Source: CAIYPG01 sp903864555 (GTDB lineage Bacteria > Pseudomonadota > Gammaproteobacteria > Burkholderiales > SG8-39). From it: 19,507 bases of DNA. This document shows, piece after piece, positions 14,286 through 19,507 of this stretch (position 1 is its first letter; each line of letters starts with the position of its first letter). Position numbers and translations under genes: made by a program. The notes below the pieces were generated by a model, which saw nothing but the letters and a program-made list of their open reading frames with translations, was not told where the DNA came from and did not search any database. The stretch is taken from contig CANJJT010000083.1 of assembly GCA_947474715.1 (NCBI GenBank), positions 1-19,507 of the forward strand, given 5' to 3'.

Positions 14286-14948
14286 ATGGAATGCTTCAGG
14301 ATGCCGGACCGCTATGCCATGAGCCTGCTGCTTGCGGCCCTGTGTGCCAGCCTGGGCCTGTGGGCGACGGCCACGGCCAAGCGCGCCGGGGCGATGGGGC
14401 ATCCAGCTCGCATTGCGGTGGCGCTGGTGCAGCCGGAAGCCCCTCACCAGCCCGTGGCTTCCGTCGAGACGGTTCCGGAAGGGGCAGCGCTACCGGCCGG
14501 CCAGCGCGAACGACTCATCGCCGGTTTCATCACCAGCCGCTACTACATCGGGCCGTCCGAAGCCTTGCAGTTCGTGCGCATCGCCGAGCGTGCTGCGGCG
14601 CGCAGGGGGCTGGATCCGGTGATGTTGCTGGCCATGATGGCGGTGGAGTCCAGCTTCGACCACGCAGCCGTGAGTCCGGCCGGGGCCAAGGGCCTGATGC
14701 AGATCATTCCGGAATTCCATCCGGAGAAGTTCGAGCATCCGGAGTCGGTGTTCGATCCGGAGCACAACATCCATGCCGGTGCGCGCATCCTCAAGGAGTA
14801 TCTCGGCCAGGTCGGGGACCTGCAGGCGGCCCTGCAGCGCTACGCCGGCGCCAGCGCCGATACCCGCCTGCTGTATGCGCGGCGTGTGCATGAGGAGATC
14901 GATCGCATCAATGCCGCGCTTGAGCGCCGGGTAGGCCAAAGCACATGA
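14286..14948 (+). CDS. Lytic transglycosylase, SLT/LysM-less family 1 type
   Basis: A 220-residue exported murein hydrolase that would cleave peptidoglycan glycan strands to 1,6-anhydro ends. Residues 11-30 form a signal peptide or membrane anchor. The SLT domain (about 78-205) has the catalytic glutamate E121 in MMAVESSFDH, followed by AVSPAGAKGLMQI, the conserved N..AGARILKEYL helix (HNIHAGARIL) and ALQRYAG, where typical members have ALAAYNAG. The length suits a stand-alone periplasmic transglycosylase. The start has AGGAG six bases upstream. It is monocistronic on the plus strand, between decayed regions. It could equally be a cell-wall maintenance enzyme or one linked to an envelope machine; the neighbours do not say. 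Confidence 0.9.
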   Translation: MECFRMPDRYAMSLLLAALCASLGLWATATAKRAGAMGHPARIAVALVQPEAPHQPVASVETVPEGAALPAGQRERLIAGFITSRYYIGPSEALQFVRIAERAAARRGLDPVMLLAMMAVESSFDHAAVSPAGAKGLMQIIPEFHPEKFEHPESVFDPEHNIHAGARILKEYLGQVGDLQAALQRYAGASADTRLLYARRVHEEIDRINAALERRVGQST

Positions 14949-15145
14949 TCATAATATTAGCCATAAGCCAATGAAGAAGCATTAGCTGGTTCGAAAGTGA
15001 TCATAACTATGCTGCCTTGGTCCGATCGTGCTGTCGCTCGCCCTGCGAGCATGCAGGGGTACGACACACAGTGCCGGGATGATGGGGCAAGCGACGCGGC
15101 TGCAATCCTTGCAGTCCGGCGCCGGCTCAGGAGCCCACCGCCCGG

Positions 15146-15292
15146 ATGAGTGCCCGACATCTCATCCGCATCGCCCGGTTGGCGGCGCAGCCCTGGTGCC
15201 AGGACCATGCCCCCAGCATGGGTGCGGCATTCACGCGCGTCTATGCGCACGAGCTGGGTTCGCGCAAGGGCGAAGCTTGGTCCCGGGCTTAA
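15146..15292 (+). CDS. Possible small protein, 48 residues
   Basis: A short frame from ATG to TAA reading MSARHLIRIARLAAQPWCQD, then a Ser/Met/Ala stretch and VYAHELGSRKGEAWSRA. Composition is protein-like, with an amphipathic basic N-terminal helix, and the codons end mostly in G or C as in the neighbouring genes. Against it, the nearest AGGAG is about 12 bases from the ATG, longer than ideal, and I recognise no family. It could be a peptide gene or the end of a lost one. Confidence 0.25.
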   Translation: MSARHLIRIARLAAQPWCQDHAPSMGAAFTRVYAHELGSRKGEAWSRA

Positions 15293-15330
15293 GCCCTTCT
15301 TAAGCTCGGTTTAAACCCGGCCGGCTGGTT
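15271..15330. repeat. Cluster of short palindromes
   Basis: Within 60 bases there are AAGCTT, CCCGGG, GGGCTTAAGCCC, a second CTTAAG, GGTTTAAACC and CCGGCCGG. They sit at and just after the end of the possible small ORF. The GGGCTTAAGCCC hairpin with following CTTCTT could act as a weak terminator. Confidence 0.35.
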
Positions 15331-15515
15331 TCAAGGTATCTTCCCGGGGAGGATGCACCGGCGGCGCGCCAGTTTCAGGAGTGGCGCGGTTTTGCCCTCG
15401 ATGCACACTGCGACCGGATTTCCCGGTAACGCGGATCCGCGGCGGGTACAGAAGCAGCCGCAGCCGTGATGCGCAGCTGCTATTGTCCATTGCACCCATT
15501 GGAGGGGGACGTGTC

Positions 15516-15788
15516 ATGAATGACAGGATTGAAGCCATGCGCAAGCTGCTGTTGGAGCATGGGCAGATGTTGGATTCCGCGATTGCGATTGCCAGCAGCC
15601 TGTCGCTGGAAGCCACTCGTGAAGTGTTGCAGGCGCTGGCGGCGACGGGTGAAGTGGTGATCTGTCGCGTCAGTCGCTTCGAAGACGGGGCCGAATGCCA
15701 GGTTTGGCAGTGTCGGACCCTGCACTACAACCCCTTTTCACCTTCACGCAGGGGTACCGCCGTTGCGCGGCGTGCCCGGCGCGCCTGA
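15516..15788 (+). CDS. Small winged-helix-like protein, unassigned
   Basis: A 90-residue protein. The N-terminal 55 residues, MNDRIEAMRKLLLEHGQMLD and onward through LSLEATREVLQALAATGEVV, have the helix pattern of a small winged helix-turn-helix (FeoC/FaeA/ArsR-like). The next strand ICRVSRFEDG would be the wing. The segment ending WQCR is followed by a basic tail (PSRRGTAVARRARRA). A GGAGG site lies 10 bases before the ATG. It may be a DNA-binding regulator; the target is unknown. The basic tail differs in character from the first part, so a late frameshift is possible. It stands alone, with no partner gene close by. Confidence 0.65.
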   Translation: MNDRIEAMRKLLLEHGQMLDSAIAIASSLSLEATREVLQALAATGEVVICRVSRFEDGAECQVWQCRTLHYNPFSPSRRGTAVARRARRA

Positions 15789-16349
15789 AGAACGGCCGCA
15801 GGTCCCGGAGTCGCCTGCACGTCAGGCGATCATCCCGCCTTGGTGCCGACCACCCGTATTCCCGGCAGGGACCGCAGGGGGGGGGCGTGTCGGTCAGCCA
15901 TTGGGCCATGCGGCAAGGCCACTGGCAGATCGTCCACTCGGCGGCGGCGATCACCGGCTAGGGCCAAGGCAGGAACCAGCCGCGGGCTCCGACGTGGAAG
16001 GACCGGCCGGGATAGGCCGGCTGCGAGGAACAGCTGGCCTATCCCGGCGGCTGAGCATTGCCGGAGGTGGCCTCCGGTGGCGCCCCAGTGATGCGACGCG
16101 CGGCTGCCGGCCCATGGCCTGCCGAGCCGGGGAATCAGCGGGGAGCGCGCCCCCAGGCTGGTCATCAGCCCGACGGCCATTGCATCATCCCTGTGTACCT
16201 GCTCCCAAAACAGTGACGCATGTCAGCAACCGGGTCGGGGCGAGCCCGGATGATGGAATCATGACTGTCTCCGATGGCTGCAACCGCGGGAACGCGATGC
16301 GGTGAGTAGCCCACCCGAGGCGTCATGGCCGTCTGCCGCAAGCTCCGGA
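15789..16349. other. Intergenic region with two strong hairpins
   Basis: About 560 bases with open frames in several phases that look like GC-rich shadows and lack ribosome sites. The main structure is the pair of hairpins at 16006-16048 and 16061-16077. Confidence 0.45.
16006..16048. repeat. 18-bp stem hairpin, with a second hairpin 12 bases downstream
   Basis: Arms at 16006-16023 (GCCGGGATAGGCCGGCTG) and 16031-16048 pair over 18 positions with a single G-T wobble, around a 7-base loop CGAGGAA. At 16061-16077 a smaller stem follows, CCGGAGG-TGG-CCTCCGG. Neither is followed by a T-run, so they are not plain terminators. They may be a REP-type extragenic palindrome or part of a structured RNA. 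Confidence 0.55.
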
Positions 16350-16731
16350 CTAAGGAATAACTGAATCATCAGTCGCCGCCTCAATGCGCCGGCTGGAAAG
16401 CACCCCGGTGGCATAGCCGTAGATGAACAAGCCCAACCTCACCGAAGGGTGATACGCATCCGAACCGGCGCCTCGATACTGCCGAGTCCATGCGGAAAGA
16501 TCGAGTTGATCGACAATATCGACCACAAAGCGCGCCAGGTGATCCTTGGGCAAGCAGTCATCCACAGAGGGCGGCAGCAGGTATCCCGTGTCTCGATTCA
16601 CCGCCACAAATCGTGTCATTCCCTCGCCTCACTTGAGTATCCTATGCGCCTATCAAGTAAGGTTTACGCCATGGCTTCGATGACAAATTCACTCAATAGT
16701 ACTCGCCTAAGTCCGACAGGCTGCTAGGGCC
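16336..16731. mobile_element. Internally deleted IS1182-type insertion sequence
   Basis: The transposase start (see 16350-16619) is flanked by ends that resemble each other as inverted repeats. On the right, outward, CCTAAGTCCGACAGGCTGC (from 16710); on the left, outward on the minus strand, CCTTAGTCCGGAGCTTGCGG (16355-16336). If both are true ends, most of the IS was lost and about 400 bp remain. The left end is less certain than the right. Confidence 0.5.
16350..16619 (-). pseudogene. Truncated IS1182-family transposase (N-terminal 89 residues)
   Basis: The reading frame begins MTRFVAVNRDTGYLLPPSVD and continues through LPKDHLARFVVDIVDQLDLS, YRGAGSDAYHPSVRLGLFIYGYATGVLSSRRIE, the conserved N-terminal (DUF772) region of IS1182-family transposases. 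It ends abruptly at DDSVIP and a TAG, where full-length members continue with DSVAFR. The DDE catalytic part is missing, so it is inactive. It points away from the MFS gene. The break coincides with a sequence like the IS end, suggesting an internal deletion rather than a point mutation. Confidence 0.85.
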
Positions 16732-16741
16732 TGTTCGGCAC

Positions 16742-17911
16742 ATGCACGTCATCCCCTACAGCCGCCTGGCGGCGTTCTATTTTGCGTACTTCGTGTTCGT
16801 GGGCGCCTATTCGCCTTATTTCAGCCTCTACCTGCAATCTCTTGGCCACGGCGCTGCCGCCATCGGCATGCTGCTGGGGGGCTCGCAGCTGATGCGCCTG
16901 CTGGCCCCCACGCTGTGGGCGGGCATGGCCGACCGGCGCGGGCGCCATGCGCCGTTGCTGCGCCTGGCGCTGCTCATCGTGGTGGCGGTGGCGCTGATCC
17001 TGTGCTTTGTGTCGGGCTTCTGGCCGCTGATGCTGTTCATGGCCCTGCTCGGATTCTTCACCAATGCGGCCATGCCGTTGTTCGAGGCCATCACCTTCGC
17101 CCACTTGCGTGACGACATCGGGCGCTATGGGCGGCTGCGGGTGTGGGGTTCGATCGGCTTTATCGTGGCGGTGAGTGGCATCGGCATGGCGCTGGATGTC
17201 TGGCCGGTGAGTCTGTTGCCCTGGCTGGTGCTGGCGTCCCTGACAGCGGCATTCGGCATTGCGCTGCTGGTTCCGGAAGTGGTGAAGACCGGCCGGCCGG
17301 CTGCCGCGGGCAGCGTCTGGCCGGTGCTGCGGCGGCCGGAGGTGTGCGCCTTTTTCATCGCCTGCTTCTTCATGGCCATGGCGTATGGCCCGCTGTACGC
17401 CTTCTATTCCATCCACCTCGATGCCAATGGCTACAGCCGCACCGCGGTGGGCGCACTGTGGTCGCTCGGGGTGGTGGTGGAGATTGTCGTGTTTCTGGTG
17501 ATGCCGCAGCTGACGCAGCGCTTTCGTGTCGAGTCGCTGCTGGCCTTCAGTTTTGCCTGCGGGGTGCTGCGTTTCGTGGTGATCGGCTGGCTGGTGGACT
17601 ATCCGTTGCTGATCGCGCTGGCCCAGGTGCTGCACGGGGCGACGTTCGGTCTGTATCACGCCACGGCGGTGGGCTTCATCAACCGCTGGTTCGGGGAGCA
17701 CCTGCGCGCGCGCGGCCAGGCCCTGTATGCCAGCCTCACCTTCGGCGCCGGGGGGGTGCTGGGCAGCCTGGGCAGTGGCTGGTCCTGGGACTGGATGGGG
17801 TCGGCCATGACCTACACTGCCGCTTCGCTGTGCTGCCTGATTGGTTTCGTGTTGGTGGTCTGGAAGCTCCGCCAGCCGGTGCAGGCAGGGCACAGGGCCG
17901 GCATTTCATAG
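16742..17911 (+). CDS. MFS transporter, MFS_1-like (LacY/HcaT/NupG-type)
   Basis: A 389-residue inner-membrane protein with about 12 hydrophobic helices. The N-terminus, YFAYFVFVGAYSPYFSLYL followed by QSLGHGAAAIGMLLGGSQLMRLLAPTLWAGMADRRGR, matches the MFS_1-like family that includes HcaT and sugar or nucleoside symporters. The loop 2-3 motif appears as GMADRRGRH, and the second half begins near VWPVLRRPEVCAF after a short cytoplasmic linker. The substrate cannot be read from the sequence. The ATG lies about 10 bases from the right end of the IS1182 remnant and has no good ribosome site, so the original 5' region may have been replaced or trimmed. The next gene is 157 bases downstream. Confidence 0.9.
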   Translation: MHVIPYSRLAAFYFAYFVFVGAYSPYFSLYLQSLGHGAAAIGMLLGGSQLMRLLAPTLWAGMADRRGRHAPLLRLALLIVVAVALILCFVSGFWPLMLFMALLGFFTNAAMPLFEAITFAHLRDDIGRYGRLRVWGSIGFIVAVSGIGMALDVWPVSLLPWLVLASLTAAFGIALLVPEVVKTGRPAAAGSVWPVLRRPEVCAFFIACFFMAMAYGPLYAFYSIHLDANGYSRTAVGALWSLGVVVEIVVFLVMPQLTQRFRVESLLAFSFACGVLRFVVIGWLVDYPLLIALAQVLHGATFGLYHATAVGFINRWFGEHLRARGQALYASLTFGAGGVLGSLGSGWSWDWMGSAMTYTAASLCCLIGFVLVVWKLRQPVQAGHRAGIS

Positions 17912-18068
17912 TGCAAGCGGCTGCCGCTGGGCCGGACGGCATATGGGCGGAACCTCTGCCCTGGTGCAGGACCTGAACCAGCCAGGTTGAAACTGGATCG
18001 CTTATCGGTTGATGGGTTGGCATTTGCCGGTATCCAGAGCCACGCAACCATAACGAGGAACTTGGACA

Positions 18069-18911
18069 ATGCACGAAACAGCAGGTTCGAAGATGCGGAC
18101 ATCGGGGTGGACGGGCGCGGTCGCGCTGGCAGTGGCCTTGCTGGCGGCTGGCTGCCAGACGGTGCAGACCACACAGCCCGGCGCAGTGGGTGTGAACCGC
18201 GAACAGCGCATGGCGATTTCCCAGCAGGAATTCGAACAGGGTGCGGCCAAGTCCTACCAGGACCTGATACAGCAGGCGCAGGCCAAGGGCTTGCTCAACC
18301 GCGATGCGGCACAAGTGGAACGGGTGAGGCGCGTTGCGGGCCGCCTCATTCCCGCCACGGCGACCTTCCGCCAAGATGCCGTGAAATGGAAGTGGGAAAC
18401 CAACCTGCTCAGCAGCGACCAGGTCAACGCCTGGTGCATGCCTGGCGGCAAGATCGCGGTCTACACCGGCCTGATCCAGAAACTGGCCCTGAACGATGAC
18501 GAACTGGCGGCCGTGATGGGCCACGAAATGGCGCATGCACTGCGCGAGCACAGCCGCGAGCAGGCCTCGATGCAAATGGGCCAGAACGCCGTGATCGGCA
18601 TCGCCGGCGCGCTGTTCGGTCTGTCCGACACGGTGCAGCAGGTGGGGCAACTGGCGGCCGAGTACACCATCAACCGGCGGCATTCACGCCAGGACGAGAC
18701 CGAGGCCGACCGTATCGGTGTCGAGTTGGCCGCGCGTGCCGGTTACGATCCGCGCGCCGCCGTTTCGCTGTGGGGCAAGATGGCCAAGCTGGCCGGTGGC
18801 GAGCCGCCGCAATGGCTGTCCACGCACCCCTCCAATGAGGCACGCACCAGGGACCTGACCGATTACGCGCAGCGCGTGATGCCCTTGTACCAGGCGGCGG
18901 TCAGGCGCTGA
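18069..18911 (+). CDS. M48-family metalloprotease lipoprotein (LoiP/YcaL-like)
   Basis: A 280-residue zinc protease anchored as a lipoprotein: signal peptide with lipobox LLAAGC (C29). The catalytic helix is GHEMAH (H152, E153, H156) followed by the LREHSREQ stretch of the family. The third zinc ligand is the glutamate of ETEADRIG (E212). C-terminal WLSTHPSNEARTRDL is the conserved M48 ending. E. coli relatives LoiP and YcaL act in outer-membrane protein quality control, so a periplasmic house-keeping role is likely. The start has GAGGA about 10 bases upstream; a second ATG (codon 9, 18093) would give a shorter signal peptide. It is followed by a 277-base gap before leuC. Confidence 0.93.
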   Translation: MHETAGSKMRTSGWTGAVALAVALLAAGCQTVQTTQPGAVGVNREQRMAISQQEFEQGAAKSYQDLIQQAQAKGLLNRDAAQVERVRRVAGRLIPATATFRQDAVKWKWETNLLSSDQVNAWCMPGGKIAVYTGLIQKLALNDDELAAVMGHEMAHALREHSREQASMQMGQNAVIGIAGALFGLSDTVQQVGQLAAEYTINRRHSRQDETEADRIGVELAARAGYDPRAAVSLWGKMAKLAGGEPPQWLSTHPSNEARTRDLTDYAQRVMPLYQAAVRR

Positions 18912-19069
18912 GGGGAACTTCGCCGGCGCGGCGCAGGACTGTTACGACGCCTGGGACTTGCGCAAGTGCCCTACCGGCCGGGCCACAGGCCCGTGAGCGT
19001 TTCGAAAAAGCGAATTTACCGCGTTGATTGTTCGCGTTTTTTGCGCCATGGCGGGTGGCATCCATCCGG

Positions 19070-19075
19070 TATAAT
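19070..19075 (+). promoter_or_regulatory. Probable -10 element of the leuC promoter
   Basis: A perfect TATAAT lies about 114 bases upstream of the leuC start, in the gap after the M48 protease gene. No good -35 is found at 16-18 bases; TTGCGC at 19041-19046 is 23 bases away. The leader between this box and leuC contains repeated GCCGGC motifs (19144-19161) that could fold, so leader-level control is possible. Confidence 0.45.
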
Positions 19076-19188
19076 TCTGCGCTCTTTGGTCGGGTGACCC
19101 TGCGCGGGTGCAGAACGTGTCCGCGGCAGGGGTGGCCCGGTTTGCCGGCGCCTTGCCGGCGCAACTGGATGGTTCTCGGATCGCAGCG

Positions 19189-19507
19189 ATGAGCGCAAAA
19201 ACCCTGTACGACAAGCTGTGGGAAAGCCATGCGGTATACGCGGAGGATGACGGCACCACGGCGCTGTACATCGACCGCCACCTGGTCCATGAAGTGACCA
19301 GCCCGCAGGCCTTCGAGGGGCTGAAGCTGGCCGGGCGCAAGCCCTGGCGTGTCAGTTCCATCGTTGCCACCGCCGACCACAACACGCCCACCGACCACTG
19401 GGAGGAGGGCATCAAGGATCCGATTTCACGCATCCAGGTGGAGACCCTGGACGCCAATATCCGCGCATCGGGTTCCAAGGCCTATTTCCCCTTCAAGGAT
19501 CCGCGCC
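19189..19507 (+). CDS. leuC: LeuC, 3-isopropylmalate dehydratase large subunit (5' part)
   Basis: The first 106 residues of the [4Fe-4S] large subunit of isopropylmalate isomerase, which interconverts 2- and 3-isopropylmalate in leucine synthesis. The N-terminus, MSAKTLYDKLWESHAVYAED, the segment LYIDRHLVHEVTSPQAFEGL, the ATADHNTPT motif and DPISRIQVETLDAN are characteristic of LeuC. The gene leaves the window on the right, so the Fe-S cysteines are not seen; leuD would be expected downstream. The visible ribosome site is weak. The sequence between HNTPT and DPISR (DHWEEGIK) is normal for the family's variable loop. Confidence 0.95.
   Translation, partial: MSAKTLYDKLWESHAVYAEDDGTTALYIDRHLVHEVTSPQAFEGLKLAGRKPWRVSSIVATADHNTPTDHWEEGIKDPISRIQVETLDANIRASGSKAYFPFKDPR

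Larger units (their letters stand above)
14949..15515. other. Intergenic region with possible small ORF and a cluster of palindromes
   Basis: About 570 bases with no firm gene. It contains a short AT-rich start with GATCATAA at 14946-14953 and again at 14999-15006, a possible 48-codon reading frame (15146-15292), and a dense run of short palindromes at 15271-15330. Other open frames look like shadows. Confidence 0.45.

Noticed and set aside
14273..14893. Second plus-frame open frame overlapping the lytic transglycosylase
   Set aside because: The alternative frame 14286-14948 has the SLT catalytic motifs and the better ribosome spacing.
15763..16305. Plus-strand open frame of 180 codons after the winged-helix-like gene
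   Set aside because: Covers the strong hairpins, has no ribosome site, and is Arg/Pro/Gly-rich; more likely a shadow.

Overview
The window is GC-rich DNA from a proteobacterium, most likely a betaproteobacterium. This is inferred from the style of the leuC N-terminus and the copper genes, and no ribosomal marker is present to confirm it. About two thirds is a dense leftward (minus strand) block; the right third is looser and carries pseudogenes, IS debris and four rightward genes.

Region 1 (1-3276, minus): a large CheB-CheR-coiled-coil-PAS signalling protein, translationally coupled (ATGA overlap) to the start of a further sensor protein that leaves the window. A 7-base homopolymer sits where two plausible N-terminal reading frames meet.

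Region 2 (3628-12866, minus): a copper homeostasis island in two transcription units. The cytoplasmic unit is copZ-copA-cueR (chaperone, P1B-type Cu+ ATPase, MerR-family Cu+ sensor). The envelope unit runs, in order of transcription: CzcI-like His/Cys-rich protein, His-rich periplasmic protein, TolC-family outer-membrane lipoprotein, Tat-exported multicopper oxidase, cupredoxin, DUF411 protein, CusF-like protein. Each unit is preceded by a sequence with the hallmarks of a CueR promoter: TTGACC, a 19-bp spacer holding an ACCTT...AAGGT-type dyad, and a -10 element. In the model, CueR senses cytoplasmic Cu+ and switches on both units; CopZ and CopA move Cu+ to the periplasm, where the oxidase, cupredoxin, DUF411, CusF-like and His-rich proteins oxidise or bind it. 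The TolC protein has no RND pump or membrane-fusion partner in the window.

Two related MITE-like elements (264 and 267 bp, ends of about 60 bp folding into double hairpins) flank the envelope unit. The right-hand one lies inside a second, perfect 22-bp inverted repeat.

Region 3 (13287-16741): mostly non-coding or decayed. It holds a frameshifted C-terminal fragment of a carboxymuconolactone decarboxylase family gene, a perfect 22-bp palindrome, an intact lytic transglycosylase, a small winged-helix-like gene, strong hairpins, and an internally deleted IS1182-type element whose right end abuts the next gene.

Region 4 (16742-19507, plus): an MFS_1-like transporter, an M48-family lipoprotein metalloprotease, and the 5' part of leuC with a probable promoter.

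I found no CRISPR array, tRNA or rRNA. I do not see a clearly new system. The best candidates for follow-up are the pump-less TolC/oxidase copper operon with its paired CueR promoters, and the nested palindromic elements around it.
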